Source of the DNA: Pseudoalteromonas rubra
GTDB taxonomy: Bacteria; Pseudomonadota; Gammaproteobacteria; Enterobacterales; Alteromonadaceae
DNA length: 64,000 nt
Direction: 5' to 3'
NCBI RefSeq assembly: GCF_001482385.1
Contig: NZ_CP013611.1
Span: 558,001-622,000, forward strand
Shown here piece by piece: positions 1 through 9,949 of this stretch (within the stretch, counting starts at the first letter, position 1; each line of letters begins with the position of its first letter). Position numbers and translations under genes: made by a program. The notes beneath the pieces are model-generated. The model was not told the DNA's origin. It saw only the letters and a program-made list of their open reading frames with translations, and did no database searches.

Positions 1-113
1 ACGTCTCCCTTCTTTAGGACGTCCTGAATGGCCATACCTATAAAAAAGAAAATCCCGGCGAGAGCAAAGTAAAGACCAAGGGTTTCAAACTCATTCATAA
101 ATTCGTTGATCAT
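1..113 (-). CDS. DUF2788 family small membrane protein (3' end outside window)
   Basis: The minus strand encodes 37 residues from ATG at 113 to the window edge, beginning MINEFMNEFETLGLYFALAG. A hydrophobic segment (GLYFALAGIFFFIGMAI) is followed by QDVLKKGD. This matches, from memory, DUF2788 proteins of about 65-70 residues that sit beside ybfF and seqA in Vibrio-like genomes. The function is unknown; it is an inner-membrane protein by its hydrophobic segment. The C-terminal half lies beyond the window. Its start is about 90 bases from the stop of ybfF on the same strand. Confidence 0.7.
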   Translation of the reverse strand, partial: MINEFMNEFETLGLYFALAGIFFFIGMAIQDVLKKGD

Positions 114-199
114 CTTTGCACTACTCAAAACATAAACGGCGGCTACTATACCATACCTATAACCGATAAATTAAGTTTGCAGCGAAAAAACTGCGGTAA

Positions 200-973
200 T
201 TATTGAATAAAATCAATAATTGAACGATTGACGGCCTGTGGTTTTTCTGCGTGCAGCCAGTGACCGGCACCCTGGATGATTTTTGCTCTGGCATTGCTAA
301 AGGACTGCATAATGGCGTCTCTGTGCTGGGCCTCAATATAATCTGAGTTGTTTCCTTTCAGGAACAGGGTATCACACAAACAAGAATGAGTTGTATTAAT
401 ATTTGAAATGATCTTATTGTAATTGGCTTCTATGACGCTGAGGTTAAAGCGCCACTCAAGTTGGCCTTGCTCATTTTTAGCCAGGCTCTTAAGCAAAAAG
501 CCACGTACGCCTTGTTCTTCTATATAAGTTTGCATAATGGCATCGGCTTCGGCGCGACTGGAAACCTGAGCCGTTGCAACCGCATTTAAGGCGCGGATAA
601 TCGTGTCATGGCGAGGGTGGTAATCTACCGGGGCGATGTCCAGGACAACCAATTTGTTGATTTTACGCTCGTCCAGCATTGCAACTTGCATAGCCACTTT
701 GCCACCCATGGAATGGCCGACCAGGTGTGCTTGAGTAATTTTCAGGTGATTGAGCAAGTTAAGGACGTCCTGAGCCATACTGGTGTAATCCATCACATCG
801 CTTTTAAACGACTGACCATGATTGCGCAAGTCCAGGTTTATTACAGTGAACGATTCACTGAGTGCGCGGGCTATAATATTCAGGTTCTCCAGCGAGCCAA
901 ACAGGCCGTGAAGTAACACAACAGGCTCGGCACGGCCCAATGGCTGTCCCGATAATTTGTAGTTAAGCAACAT
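200..973 (-). CDS. ybfF: alpha/beta-hydrolase esterase YbfF
   Basis: This 257-residue alpha/beta hydrolase has the oxyanion motif LLHGLFGS near the N terminus, the nucleophile elbow GHSMGG (Ser about residue 88) and the catalytic His in GAGHWLHAEKP near the C terminus. The family is a short-chain acyl-ester/thioester hydrolase of cytosolic location. The reading frame is open further upstream to 1294, but I place the start at ATG 973 because GGAGG lies six bases before it and family homology begins at MLLNYKLSG. It diverges from seqA, as it does in Escherichia coli and Vibrio. Confidence 0.88.
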   Translation of the reverse strand: MLLNYKLSGQPLGRAEPVVLLHGLFGSLENLNIIARALSESFTVINLDLRNHGQSFKSDVMDYTSMAQDVLNLLNHLKITQAHLVGHSMGGKVAMQVAMLDERKINKLVVLDIAPVDYHPRHDTIIRALNAVATAQVSSRAEADAIMQTYIEEQGVRGFLLKSLAKNEQGQLEWRFNLSVIEANYNKIISNINTTHSCLCDTLFLKGNNSDYIEAQHRDAIMQSFSNARAKIIQGAGHWLHAEKPQAVNRSIIDFIQ

Positions 974-1098
974 AATACCTCCGGATACGGCGCATAGTGT
1001 GCCAGTGTTGAAAGCAAAATCATAGCCGTAGAGGAATAAGTTAAATTTAGATATAATCCCGTGGAGATGCAGTAGATGTATAAAATGACAGGACAAGC

Positions 1099-1641
1099 AT
1101 GAAAAAAATAGAGATAGATGACGAGCTATATCAGTACATTGCCAGTAACACGCAAAGTATTGGTGAAAGCGCTTCCCAGATCCTGCGTCGTTTATTAAAC
1201 CTGAACTCAGTAGCAAAGCCGGCTGAGGAGACCGTACAAGCAGCAGAGCCCGCTGCGCAACCAGAAGCTGAACCACAGCAACCAGTGGTTTCAAATGAAG
1301 CTTCAGGTAACGTATTTGATATTCTTAATAAAGAAGAGCTAGCTATGCAAAAAGGCGTAGTAGGGCGCTTTTTGTTTATTCTGGCGGCGTTTCACCGTAG
1401 CCACAAAGCAGATTTCCACAAAGTGTTGGAGATCAAAGGGCGAGATCGCATTTATTTTTCGACCAGCAAAGCTGCGCTGCTCGAAAGCGGTAGTAGTACA
1501 AACCCGAAAAACATCGCGGACAGTCAGTATTGGGTTATGACAAACTCAAACACGACACGCAAGAAAATGATGTTGCATGAAGTTGCGCTCATACTTGGTT
1601 ATTCGGCGCAACATGCAGAAACTATCCGAGACTACCTATAA
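1099..1641 (+). CDS. seqA: replication initiation negative regulator SeqA
   Basis: SeqA binds hemimethylated GATC sites, sequesters oriC after initiation and organises new DNA. The 180-residue protein has the N-terminal oligomerisation segment ([14 protein letters not shown], then a short helical stretch ending QILRRLLNL, residues 1-35), an acidic Ala/Pro/Gln-rich linker (about 40-65) and the C-terminal DNA-binding domain, with conserved [12 protein letters not shown] near residue 150. Length matches the family. AGGACAAGC precedes the ATG, and a TATAAT at 1052-1057 is a likely -10. The stop is 9 bp before pgm, so the two are probably co-transcribed. Confidence 0.95.
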   Translation: MKKIEIDDELYQYIASNTQSIGESASQILRRLLNLNSVAKPAEETVQAAEPAAQPEAEPQQPVVSNEASGNVFDILNKEELAMQKGVVGRFLFILAAFHRSHKADFHKVLEIKGRDRIYFSTSKAALLESGSSTNPKNIADSQYWVMTNSNTTRKKMMLHEVALILGYSAQHAETIRDYL

Positions 1642-1650
1642 GGAAATGTG

Positions 1651-3288
1651 ATGGCAAATCACCCCAATGCAGGCAAACCAGCACCGTTAAGTCAGCTGGC
1701 GAATATTCCCAAACTGGTATCGGCTTACTATTTGAACGAGCCTGATCTTGAGCAAAACCCGGAGCAGTGCGTTGCTTTTGGTACGTCAGGTCACAGAGGC
1801 TGTTCGTACAATGTGAAATTCAATGAGTCTCACATTCTGGCCATTACTCAGGCTATCTGTGATTACAGAAAAGCGAACAATATCTTTGGGCCACTATTTT
1901 TAGGCAAAGATACGCATGCTTTATCTGAGGCTGCGTTTAACTCCGCCATCGAAGTACTGGTTGCCAACGAAGTCCATGTTGTTACGCAAGAAAACGACGA
2001 TTACACCCCAACGCCTGTGATCAGTCACGCTATTGTATGCCATAACCAGACTCATCCACATGAGCTTGCTGACGGTATCGTGGTAACACCATCACATAAT
2101 CCACCTGAAGATGGCGGCTTTAAATATAACCCTCCCAATGGTGGTCCAGCCGACACCGATGTAACTAAGTGGATTGAAGATCGTGCCAACCAGTTACTGA
2201 CAGAAGATTTGGTTGAGGTGGAACTGTTTCCGTTTGCTAAAGCGAGTCGCTCAGGTTTTGTAAAATATATCGACTTGATCACACCTTATGTTGAAGACCT
2301 GGCAAATATTGTCGACCTGGATGCGATTGCTAAAGCGGGAGTGCGCATCGGTGTCGATCCTTTAGGTGGTTCTGGCATTAATTTCTGGCCGGTCATTGCC
2401 AAACAATATGGATTGGACTTAACCGTTGTCAACGAGCAGGTTGATCCACGCTTTGCTTTTATGCCGTTGGACAAAGATGGAAAAATCCGTATGGATTGTT
2501 CCTCGCCATTTGCAATGGCGAACTTGGTAGAGATCAAAGACGACTATGACATTGGCATTGGTAATGACCCGGATTATGACCGCCACGGCATCGTCACCAA
2601 TGACGGGCTGATGAACCCAAACCATTTCCTGGCGGTATCCATTGACTACTTGCTTAAGCACCGCGACTGGCGCAGTGATATTAAAATCGGTAAGACGTTG
2701 GTATCGAGTGCCATGATCGACAAAGTGGTCAAAGGCAACCAGCGTGAAGTGTATGAAGTACCGGTTGGCTTCAAGTGGTTTGTGGAAGGCCTGAGCGAGC
2801 AATGGTTGGCATTTGGAGGTGAAGAAAGTGCTGGTGCCTCTTTCTTACGTTTGAATGGTGAGGTCTGGAACACAGATAAAGACGGATTTATTCTTGGTCT
2901 GCTGGCTGCAGAAATCCTGGCTATAACAGGTAAAACTCCGTCTCAATATTATCGTGAACTTGAAGCGCAATACGGCGCACCGGTTTACAAACGGATTGAT
3001 GCACCTGCAACGCCTGAACAAAAAGCTAAGTTGAAAGCACTTAGTCCGCAAGACGTTACGGCAAGCACGCTTGCAGGCGATGCTATTACAGATATTTTAA
3101 CTGAAGCACCGGGCAACAGCGCAGCCATTGGCGGTTTGAAAGTTGTCACTGAATCGGGCTGGTTCGCCGCACGCCCTTCAGGCACAGAAGACATTTATAA
3201 AATCTATCTTGAGTCGTTTAAAGGCGAAGCACACCTCGCTGAGCTGGAACAGGCGGCCAAGGCATTGGTGGATGGCGTGATCCGCTAA
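1651..3288 (+). CDS. pgm: phosphoglucomutase (alpha-D-glucose)
   Basis: Pgm interconverts glucose 1-phosphate and glucose 6-phosphate. The 545-residue protein has the order expected for the family: FGTSGHRG near residue 48, active-site phosphoserine loop [11 protein letters not shown] (about 146-156), Mg-binding [10 protein letters not shown] (about 305), sugar-binding [10 protein letters not shown] (about 389) and phosphate-binding RPSGTED (about 510). A GTG lies one codon upstream, but ATG 1651 has AAGGA at the better distance and gives the family N terminus [10 protein letters not shown]. It follows seqA directly, as in enterobacteria, and ends before a terminator. Confidence 0.96.
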   Translation: MANHPNAGKPAPLSQLANIPKLVSAYYLNEPDLEQNPEQCVAFGTSGHRGCSYNVKFNESHILAITQAICDYRKANNIFGPLFLGKDTHALSEAAFNSAIEVLVANEVHVVTQENDDYTPTPVISHAIVCHNQTHPHELADGIVVTPSHNPPEDGGFKYNPPNGGPADTDVTKWIEDRANQLLTEDLVEVELFPFAKASRSGFVKYIDLITPYVEDLANIVDLDAIAKAGVRIGVDPLGGSGINFWPVIAKQYGLDLTVVNEQVDPRFAFMPLDKDGKIRMDCSSPFAMANLVEIKDDYDIGIGNDPDYDRHGIVTNDGLMNPNHFLAVSIDYLLKHRDWRSDIKIGKTLVSSAMIDKVVKGNQREVYEVPVGFKWFVEGLSEQWLAFGGEESAGASFLRLNGEVWNTDKDGFILGLLAAEILAITGKTPSQYYRELEAQYGAPVYKRIDAPATPEQKAKLKALSPQDVTASTLAGDAITDILTEAPGNSAAIGGLKVVTESGWFAARPSGTEDIYKIYLESFKGEAHLAELEQAAKALVDGVIR

Positions 3289-3302
3289 TTAAAATTATAA
3301 AC

Positions 3303-3332
3303 AAGGCCATACATGAGTGATGGCCTTTTTTA
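3303..3332 (+). terminator. intrinsic terminator after pgm
   Basis: AAGGCCAT (3303-3310) pairs with ATGGCCTT (3320-3327), followed by a T run. It lies 14 bp after the pgm stop and closes the seqA-pgm unit. Confidence 0.85.
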
Positions 3333-3404
3333 TACCTACTATCTTAGTTGTGGAAGCCTGACTTCCCGGCTACTCTCATTTCTCTCACAAAAGGTGGTGT
3401 TCGT

Positions 3405-4436
3405 ATGTACCTTGATACGTTAAAACAAACTGGAGATTTCCTGACTTTGACTCGTAATAACGAGTTTTCTCTTGCCGCAGAGCAATTTACGCTAAGCAAC
3501 GGCACTTTGGTTGAAGTAAAAGATACCGGCGTCATCCAGTTCACACCTGCCACTTATGGCGACAAAGACATTGTTCTGTCCAGTGCGGTCCATGGTAATG
3601 AAACTGCCCCAATCGAAATATGCGACGCGTTTATCCAGGATATAATTTTGCAACGAATTGAACTGGCTCATCGTGTATTATTTATATTTGGTAACCCAAA
3701 ATCCATCAATATTGCTGAGCGTTTTGTCGATGAAAACCTCAATCGTCTGTTTAATGGTGCTCACGAAAACTGCACTGATAACCCGGAGCAGATCCGTGCT
3801 GCGAAACTCGAAAGCTATGTAAGTGACTTTTTCACCAACGTGCCAGAAGGGCGCTATCGTTGTCATTATGACCTGCATACCGCAATTCGTGGCTCAAAAA
3901 ATGAAAAGTTCGCCGTTTATCCATTCTTGCATGGAAAACCCTGGAAGAAATCACAGCTTCAATTCATGTTGGCATGTGGCGTCAATACCATATTAATGAT
4001 GCGCTCAGCGGCCACGACATTCAGTTATTTTTCGTCATTTCAATTCGGTGCTGATGCCTTTACTGTGGAACTGGGGCAGGTCAAACCTTTTGGGCAAAAT
4101 GACATGTCACGCTTTAGTGCAGTAAAACAAACCTTGAAAGCATTAATTAGTCAAGAAAGTGTCGAATACGATGAATTCAATGCAGGTGACTTCGAATTGT
4201 TTCAGGTGCACCGTACGATTAACCGAACTTGCGATGAGTTTTCATTCCCATTCCCTGATTCTGCGGTAAATTTCACCGGTTTTGCTAAAGGTGAATTACT
4301 TGCGACAGATGGTGATACAACCTATTTTGCAGAGGTTGAAGGTGAAGCAATCATTTTCCCGAATGCTAAAGTTGCGTTGGGTCAACGTGCATTATTAACA
4401 GTTGTGCCGCTCGAAGTCGACGAAAACTTTGTATAA
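3405..4436 (+). CDS. astE: succinylglutamate desuccinylase family (AstE-like)
   Basis: AstE hydrolyses N-succinylglutamate to succinate and glutamate in the last step of the arginine succinyltransferase pathway. The 343-residue protein carries the zinc motif HGNET (about residue 64), DENLNRLF, the third ligand region HYDLHTA and the catalytic-Glu motif VELG, all typical of AstE/aspartoacylase metallo-deacylases. Start ATG 3405 has AAGGTGG eight bases upstream; the frame is open a little further upstream without support. No other ast genes are visible nearby, so the exact substrate rests on family resemblance. Confidence 0.82.
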   Translation: MYLDTLKQTGDFLTLTRNNEFSLAAEQFTLSNGTLVEVKDTGVIQFTPATYGDKDIVLSSAVHGNETAPIEICDAFIQDIILQRIELAHRVLFIFGNPKSINIAERFVDENLNRLFNGAHENCTDNPEQIRAAKLESYVSDFFTNVPEGRYRCHYDLHTAIRGSKNEKFAVYPFLHGKPWKKSQLQFMLACGVNTILMMRSAATTFSYFSSFQFGADAFTVELGQVKPFGQNDMSRFSAVKQTLKALISQESVEYDEFNAGDFELFQVHRTINRTCDEFSFPFPDSAVNFTGFAKGELLATDGDTTYFAEVEGEAIIFPNAKVALGQRALLTVVPLEVDENFV

Positions 4437-4502
4437 CCCACTGTAAGTAAAGCGCTTATCAAAGCGTATCAAAAACTTTCCAGATCAAAATGTGCAAATT
4501 AG

Positions 4503-4534
4503 CGGTTATTCATCTAGGATTAGTTGAATAACCG
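4503..4534. repeat. 10-bp inverted repeat upstream of bkd operon
   Basis: CGGTTATTCA (4503-4512) and TGAATAACCG (4525-4534) are perfect inverted arms around a 12-base loop. No T run follows, so it may be an operator or part of the astE 3' end. It abuts the palindrome at 4535. Confidence 0.5.
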
Positions 4535-4550
4535 TTTACGTTAACGTAAA
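4535..4550. promoter_or_regulatory. 16-bp palindrome, candidate LiuR-type operator
   Basis: TTTACGTTAACGTAAA is a perfect 16-bp palindrome 130 bp before the E1alpha start. Its form resembles the motif I recall for MerR-family LiuR regulators of branched-chain amino acid breakdown in gammaproteobacteria. The regulator assignment is inference; the palindrome is seen directly. Confidence 0.55.
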
Positions 4551-4680
4551 GTGGCAAAAGCTTTAATTTAATTAATTTGCATTTACCGCACTAATTATTC
4601 AAATCTCTAATCGCGGATCCGGCCCATTTTAAGCGGCCTTGGCGTTGCAAATTAGTTATGACAACAAGAGAAGGTAGGTT

Positions 4681-5898
4681 ATGACTAACCCCAATAACAT
4701 ATCGTTGAATATCAGCCATGCGCTCGAATTTATCGATGGCCATGCGCTTAACATCCCGACGCTGAAGATACTCAGCGAAGACGGTGACATTTTAGATGGC
4801 GCCACTGCACCTGACTTAAATAAAGAGACGGCGCTGCGTATTTACTCAACCATGCGCTTTATCCGCTTGTTAGATGAACGTATGCAGGCGGCACAGCGTC
4901 AGGGTCGGATTAGCTTCTACATGCAATGTTTAGGAGAAGAGGCAGCGATTACCGCTAGTGCGGCTGCGCTTAAGCAAGAAGATATGATCATGGCGCAGTA
5001 CCGAGAGCAAGCAGCGCTTCATTATCGTGGATTCTCACTTGAACAGTTTATGAACCAGCTGTTCTCAAACGAAAAAGATTTGGGTAAGGGCCGTCAGATG
5101 CCGGTTCACTATGGCTCAAACGAATTACATTATCTGACCATTTCATCGCCACTTGGCACACAGATCCCACAAGCGACGGGCTATGCCTATGGTCAAAAGC
5201 TTAAGCATATTGACGCACAAAGTGGTGAGCTCAGCAGCGAGATTGACAATGTAACCATCTGTTATTTTGGTGAGGGTGCCGCGTCAGAGGGCGACTTCCA
5301 TGCTGGTTTAAACATGGCCGCAGTGCATAAAGCCCCTGTGTTATTTTTTGCGCGTAACAATGGGTACGCTATCTCGACCCCGGCTGATGAACAGTTTAAA
5401 GGCGACGGTATTGCTTCTCGTGGTGTTGGTTATGGCATTAAAACCATTCGTGTGGATGGTGCAGACACCCTGGCTGTTTATGCCGCCACACAAAAGGCTC
5501 GGGAAATTGCAGTGACTACTGGCGAACCCGTGCTGATCGAATCCATTGCTTACCGTCTCGGTGCGCACTCTACATCTGATGATCCTTCTGGCTATCGTAC
5601 GAAAGATGAAGAAGCCGAATTCAAGTCAAATTGTCCGGTGGCGCGTTTCAAAGCTTGGTTGCTGAAGCAAGGCTGGCTGAACGAAGAAGAAGATGAAGCA
5701 CAAAAAGACAAGATCCGTGAAGAGATCCTGGCTGCACTGAAAGTCGCTGAGAAGATACAAAAACCTGCATTGGAAGAGTTGGTTTCCGACGTTTACGATA
5801 CGCCAATTCCGGCACTACAAAAACAATACGAAGAATTAAAAGAGCATATTAAACAGCATCCGGATGCGTATCCAATTACGGCTGGGAGGATCAAATAA
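4681..5898 (+). CDS. bkdA1: branched-chain 2-oxoacid dehydrogenase E1 alpha subunit
   Basis: E1alpha, with E1beta, decarboxylates the 2-oxoacids of Val, Leu and Ile using thiamine diphosphate and acylates the E2 lipoyl group. The 405-residue protein has the ThDP/Mg motif from [15 protein letters not shown] to ARNNGYAIS (about residues 197-232) and the phosphorylation-loop-like region [16 protein letters not shown]. Length and gene order (E1alpha, E1beta, E2 with 1-10 bp spacing) fit branched-chain rather than pyruvate dehydrogenase. The likely RBS is AGAAGG eight bases before ATG. No E3 gene is present; the shared lipoamide dehydrogenase is probably encoded elsewhere. Confidence 0.9.
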   Translation: MTNPNNISLNISHALEFIDGHALNIPTLKILSEDGDILDGATAPDLNKETALRIYSTMRFIRLLDERMQAAQRQGRISFYMQCLGEEAAITASAAALKQEDMIMAQYREQAALHYRGFSLEQFMNQLFSNEKDLGKGRQMPVHYGSNELHYLTISSPLGTQIPQATGYAYGQKLKHIDAQSGELSSEIDNVTICYFGEGAASEGDFHAGLNMAAVHKAPVLFFARNNGYAISTPADEQFKGDGIASRGVGYGIKTIRVDGADTLAVYAATQKAREIAVTTGEPVLIESIAYRLGAHSTSDDPSGYRTKDEEAEFKSNCPVARFKAWLLKQGWLNEEEDEAQKDKIREEILAALKVAEKIQKPALEELVSDVYDTPIPALQKQYEELKEHIKQHPDAYPITAGRIK

Positions 5899-6875
5899 TG
5901 GCTAAAATGAACATGCTGCACGCCATTAACTCGGCGCTAGACATTACCATGGCAGAGCACCCGCAGGCGTGTATTTTTGGTGAAGATGTGGGTTATTTTG
6001 GTGGCGTGTTCCGTGCTACCTCCGGCTTACAGGAAAAATACGGTAAACATCGTGTGTTTAACACGCCACTGACAGAGCAGGGTATTTTGGGCTTTGCGAA
6101 TGGTCTTGCTGCGTTTGGCGCACCTGCACTGGCTGAAATCCAATTTGCTGATTATATCTTCCCTGCATTCGACCAGATAGTGAATGAGTCTGCGAAATTC
6201 CGCTATCGTTCAGGTAATGAGTTTAATGTGGGTAACCTGACTATTCGTACACCTTACGGCGGTGGTATAGCGGGGGGGTTGTATCACTCACAATCACCAG
6301 AAGCTTATTTTGCTCATACGCCAGGTCTGAAGCTGGTCGTGCCGCGTAACCCATATCAGGCAAAAGGCCTGCTGCGCGCATGTATCAAAGATGATAACCC
6401 GGTGATTTTCTTTGAACCTAAGCGTCTGTATCGCGCCTCAACAGGTGAGGTGCCTGAAGGTGATTACACCATCGAAATTGGCAAAGCTGAAGTGGTCAAA
6501 GAAGGTAAAGATGTGACCGTGTTAGCCTGGGGTGCCCAGATGGAAATCATTGAGCAAGCTGCATCTAAGGCTGAAGAAGCCGGGATCAGCTGTGAGATAA
6601 TCGACCTGCGCTCAATTTTGCCGTGGGACGCTGAAACAATTGCCAAGTCTGTGACTAAAACGGGTCGTCTGGTTATCAGCCATGAAGCACCGATCACCAA
6701 CGGATTTGGTGCTGAGATTGCTGCCACGATCCAAAAAGAGTGTTTCCTGCACCTGGAGTCACCCATTGAGCGTGTGTGTGGTCTGGATACGCCTTATCCA
6801 CTGGCACTGGAAAAAGAGTATGTACCGGATGCACTTAAAGTATTCGCTGCAATTAAGAAGTCAGTAGAGTTTTAA
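5898..6875 (+). CDS. bkdA2: branched-chain 2-oxoacid dehydrogenase E1 beta subunit
   Basis: This is the 325-residue beta subunit of the E1 heterotetramer. It shows the transketolase pyrimidine-domain motif [14 protein letters not shown] and [15 protein letters not shown] near the N terminus, and a transketolase C-terminal domain with DLRSILPWD and [13 protein letters not shown]. Its ATG overlaps the last base of the E1alpha stop codon, implying translational coupling. Length is that of the family (about 325). Confidence 0.92.
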   Translation: MAKMNMLHAINSALDITMAEHPQACIFGEDVGYFGGVFRATSGLQEKYGKHRVFNTPLTEQGILGFANGLAAFGAPALAEIQFADYIFPAFDQIVNESAKFRYRSGNEFNVGNLTIRTPYGGGIAGGLYHSQSPEAYFAHTPGLKLVVPRNPYQAKGLLRACIKDDNPVIFFEPKRLYRASTGEVPEGDYTIEIGKAEVVKEGKDVTVLAWGAQMEIIEQAASKAEEAGISCEIIDLRSILPWDAETIAKSVTKTGRLVISHEAPITNGFGAEIAATIQKECFLHLESPIERVCGLDTPYPLALEKEYVPDALKVFAAIKKSVEF

Positions 6876-6885
6876 GGGACGGGTC

Positions 6886-8436
6886 ATGTCTAAAGAATTT
6901 ATTTTACCTGATATTGGCGAAGGGATCGTCGAATGTGAACTGGTCGAGTGGCTGGTTAATGTCGGTGATGAAGTGAAAGAAGATCAGCCAATTTGTGATG
7001 TGATGACAGATAAGGCGCTGGTTCAGATCCCAGCCGTACATGACGGTGTGATCACCCAGTTACATTATGCTAAGGGTGACATTGCTAAAGTGCATGAACC
7101 ACTGTTTGCTATGGATGTTGCAGGCGAAGCGCCTGCTCCTGTTAGTAGCGTGAGTGACAGTGATTCTGTAGCCCCGACATCAGCTGCGCATTTAGAAGAC
7201 TTTATTTTGCCAGACATTGGTGAAGGTATTGTTGAGTGTGAGATCGTAGAATGGTTGGTCTCAGAAGGCGACGAGATTAAAGAAGATCAGGCTGTTTGTG
7301 ATGTAATGACAGACAAAGCGCTGGTGCAAATTCCGGCTAAGTATGATGGTGTTGTTGAAAAACTATATTATCAGAAAGGCGATATTGCTCAGGTTCATAG
7401 CCCGCTATTCCAGATGCGCCTAGGTGCTGATCATAGCCCAAAACAAGATGAACTGGCTGTGCATAAACCACAACCAGTGAAAGAGAGCAAAGCACCATCT
7501 GCACAGCCTTCCGCGCCAGCGAAAGTAAATGGCAAAGCGGTAGCGTCTCCAGCAGTCAGACGCCGTGCGCGTGAAATGGACATCGATATTACCCTGGTAC
7601 CCGGTTCAGGCAAGAATGGTCGAGTATTTAAAGAGGATCTGGAACGTTTTTCGCAGGGCGGTAACACGGCCGTTGCTCAGGCAACACCAGCTCAAGTTGA
7701 ACCTTCAGCAACTGCGCCAGTTGGTACAGGATCAACCCGGGTTGAGGCTATCCGAGGTATGAAAGCCGCGATGGCCAAGCAAATGGTGGCGTCTGTTTCT
7801 ACCATCCCACACTTTACTTACAGTGATGAAATTGATCTGACAGAACTGATTGCACTGCGCAAGTCTCTTAAAGAGCAGTATGCAAAGCAAGGTATTAAGC
7901 TGACAATGATGCCATTCTTTATTAAAGCTCTGTCTCTCGCAATTAAAGAGTTTCCGATCCTTAATTCGCAGGTCAATGATGAGTGTACAGAGATCACTTA
8001 TTTTGATGACCACAACATAGGTATGGCAGTTGATAGTAAACTCGGCCTCCTAGTTCCTAACATTAAGCAATGTCAGAATAAGTCAATTGTGGATGTGGCT
8101 GAAGCAGTTACGCAGTTAACAGATGCAGCACGCGAAGGGCGAGTATCACCAAATGACCTTAAAGGTGGTACCATTTCAATTTCGAATATCGGTGCAATTG
8201 GTGGTACAACAGCGACCCCAATCATTAATAAACCCGAAGTTGCTATTGTGGCATTAGGTAAATTACAACATCTGCCACGTTTTGATGCACAGGGCAATGT
8301 GGTCTCACGCTCGATTATGCAAGTCAGCTGGTCTGGTGACCATCGCGTAATTGATGGCGGAACCATTGCAAGATTTAATAATTTGTGGAAGTCTTACTTA
8401 GAGGAGCCGGCTAAAATGATGATGGCTATGCGCTAA
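6886..8436 (+). CDS. bkdB: branched-chain 2-oxoacid dehydrogenase E2 (dihydrolipoyl acyltransferase)
   Basis: E2 moves the acyl group from lipoamide to CoA and forms the complex core. The 516-residue protein has two near-identical lipoyl domains (lipoyl Lys in MTDKALVQIP, about residues 43 and 145), a peripheral-subunit-binding domain (ASPAVRRRAREMDID to FKEDLERF, about 218-253) and the catalytic acyltransferase domain ending in SGDHRVIDGG. The two lipoyl modules are unusual beside the single module of many branched-chain E2s and look like a tandem duplication. A terminator follows. Confidence 0.93.
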   Translation: MSKEFILPDIGEGIVECELVEWLVNVGDEVKEDQPICDVMTDKALVQIPAVHDGVITQLHYAKGDIAKVHEPLFAMDVAGEAPAPVSSVSDSDSVAPTSAAHLEDFILPDIGEGIVECEIVEWLVSEGDEIKEDQAVCDVMTDKALVQIPAKYDGVVEKLYYQKGDIAQVHSPLFQMRLGADHSPKQDELAVHKPQPVKESKAPSAQPSAPAKVNGKAVASPAVRRRAREMDIDITLVPGSGKNGRVFKEDLERFSQGGNTAVAQATPAQVEPSATAPVGTGSTRVEAIRGMKAAMAKQMVASVSTIPHFTYSDEIDLTELIALRKSLKEQYAKQGIKLTMMPFFIKALSLAIKEFPILNSQVNDECTEITYFDDHNIGMAVDSKLGLLVPNIKQCQNKSIVDVAEAVTQLTDAAREGRVSPNDLKGGTISISNIGAIGGTTATPIINKPEVAIVALGKLQHLPRFDAQGNVVSRSIMQVSWSGDHRVIDGGTIARFNNLWKSYLEEPAKMMMAMR

Positions 8437-8467
8437 TCGTCGATTTTGCTAGTTTCTTACTTGTTGT

Positions 8468-8491
8468 AAAGGGCCTTTACGGCCCTTTTTT
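8468..8491 (+). terminator. intrinsic terminator after bkd operon
   Basis: AAAGGGCC, a five-base loop (TTTAC) and GGCCCTTTTT form a stem with a T run, about 30 bp after the E2 stop. Confidence 0.9.
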
Positions 8492-8550
8492 AATGGCCTC
8501 TCTTGTAAAAAATGAAGAAATGCACTCAAGATATCGACATGGATTTTGAT

Positions 8551-8580
8551 TGATCCGTGCTACCACCTCACTCGTATTAA
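8551..8580 (+). promoter_or_regulatory. predicted ECF11 (RpoE/ChrR) promoter of the LON-domain gene
   Basis: TGATCC (8551-8556), an 18-bp spacer and TATTAA (8575-8580) match the pattern at the sigma gene (9204) and the lipid operon (10795). It also fits the TGATC...TAA form known for Rhodobacter RpoE promoters. It lies 31 bp before the ATG of the gene it would drive. Confidence 0.7.
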
Positions 8581-8610
8581 CAGACAGATTCAACTGTTTG
8601 GCCTTATTTT

Positions 8611-9186
8611 ATGATCCAAAGCATGCAAATGGCACTTTTTCCATTACCTGTCTTCCTGTTACCGGGCGGTGTGACCCGGTTACGGATTTTTGAGCAAAAA
8701 TACTTGCGTATGGTCAAAGAAGCTGGCGATGACCGTCATTTTGCAATTGGCTTATATAAGTCTGCTACTGAGTATCAAACTGCGCCATGGGCAAGTTGGG
8801 TCGAAATCATTGATTTTGGCTCGGCAGAAGATGATATTCTGACGATAGACGTGAGATCTAAGGGATTGCTGGACATTGACGAGGTCTGGATGGAGTCCGA
8901 TGGACTGCGCCAGGCACGCTTTACTGCGAGAACGCATTGGACGAGGACAGAGCTGCTGCCCAGATATCAACATATCAGTGATGAACTGGCTCGTATCTTC
9001 AAGCAGAATCCCGAATTGGCTGCACTTTACCCTGAGCCCTGGTTTGAGGATGCAGCCTGGGTGGCAGGACGTTTTCTGGAGGTCTTACCTTTTTCTCCAG
9101 AGCACAAAGAGGGATTTTGTGAACCAGACACTCTACCTCAGGCGCTAAAATTCCTCGATACCATTTTAACAGGACAAAATGACTGA
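8611..9186 (+). CDS. LON N-terminal-domain protein
   Basis: This 191-residue protein resembles the substrate-binding N domain of Lon without the AAA+ or peptidase parts: ALFPLPVFLLPGGVTRLRIFEQKYLRMV near the N terminus is the family signature. Such stand-alone proteins are cytosolic and of unknown function; in some bacteria they sit in the ECF sigma/ChrR neighbourhood. ATG 8611 is used; MQMALF at 8623 is an alternative. The gene is preceded by its own ECF-type promoter, which suggests it responds to the same stress as the sigma operon downstream. Confidence 0.82.
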   Translation: MIQSMQMALFPLPVFLLPGGVTRLRIFEQKYLRMVKEAGDDRHFAIGLYKSATEYQTAPWASWVEIIDFGSAEDDILTIDVRSKGLLDIDEVWMESDGLRQARFTARTHWTRTELLPRYQHISDELARIFKQNPELAALYPEPWFEDAAWVAGRFLEVLPFSPEHKEGFCEPDTLPQALKFLDTILTGQND

Positions 9187-9203
9187 TAAATTCGCTGACA
9201 TAG

Positions 9204-9233
9204 TGATCTAACTTGTTTGGTCAGGCGTACAAT
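9204..9233 (+). promoter_or_regulatory. predicted autoregulated promoter of the ECF sigma gene
   Basis: TGATCT (9204-9209), an 18-bp spacer and TACAAT (9228-9233) repeat the pattern found at 8551 and 10795. ECF11 sigma factors commonly transcribe their own operon. Confidence 0.68.
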
Positions 9234-9289
9234 AAGCCGAGAAGCAATAAAACCGTTTTTATACTTCCATTATGTATGGATGTGAGCTA

Positions 9290-9949
9290 ATGATAGAAAA
9301 GAGCCGACAGCAAAGTACCGAAACGCCACAGGGGTCAGTTATGAAAGACGTTGCTGCTACACAAACATCGGAGCAACGCTTGCTCAGCGCTGAGCAACAG
9401 GCACAGTTGTGCGATTGGATGGACCGTATTGCAAAGCAAAGAGACAGAAAGGCGTTTGCCTGCCTATTTAAGTGGTTTGCACCAAAAGTGCTGCACTTGG
9501 GTCGTCAACGATTTGGCGACGCAAGTCAGGCGCAGGAGCTTTTACAAGAAAGCATGGCAAACGTGTGGCGAAAAGCACATTTGTTTAATTCTGAAAAGGG
9601 TGCTGTAACGACGTGGATATATACTCTGGTTCGTAACCAGTCTTTCGATATGCTGAGAAAGATGCAGACCAACCGCGAAGACAATCTGAGTGAAGACATT
9701 TGGCAGCAGCATAGCAACGAACGTGACGACAGCGCCGAGTTCTCTGACCACCTTCTTGACAGGCAGCTTGTTGAATACGTAGAAAAGCTGCCTGAAGAGC
9801 AAAAAAATGTCGTTAAGGGCATTTACTTCCAGGAGTTGAGTCAGGACGAGTTGGCAAATCAACTGGGGATACCTTTGGGTACGGTTAAGTCTCGGCTCAG
9901 ATTAGCATTAGGCAAATTAAAGGCACACATGGGGGAGCATCATGATTAA
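9290..9949 (+). CDS. rpoE: ECF RNA polymerase sigma factor, RpoE/ECF11 type
   Basis: This is a sigma-70-like factor with region 2 (FACLFKWFAPKVLHLGRQRFGD to WIYTLVRNQSFDMLRK) and region 4 (LPEEQKNVVKGIYFQELSQDELANQLGIPLGTVKSRLRLALGKL). Its partner is the ChrR-type anti-sigma gene, which it overlaps by 8 bp. In Rhodobacter this pair controls the singlet-oxygen response. The frame opens at 9272; ATG 9290 and ATG 9341 (AGGGG seven bases upstream) are also possible starts, giving 202-225 residues. It should not be confused with envelope-stress RpoE of E. coli, which pairs with RseA. Confidence 0.88.
   Translation: MIEKSRQQSTETPQGSVMKDVAATQTSEQRLLSAEQQAQLCDWMDRIAKQRDRKAFACLFKWFAPKVLHLGRQRFGDASQAQELLQESMANVWRKAHLFNSEKGAVTTWIYTLVRNQSFDMLRKMQTNREDNLSEDIWQQHSNERDDSAEFSDHLLDRQLVEYVEKLPEEQKNVVKGIYFQELSQDELANQLGIPLGTVKSRLRLALGKLKAHMGEHHD

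Noticed and set aside
2419..2802. 127-codon minus-strand frame inside pgm
   Set aside because: It is an antisense shadow of a strongly conserved gene; the same applies to many frames opposite seqA, bkd, transposase, portal and tape measure genes.
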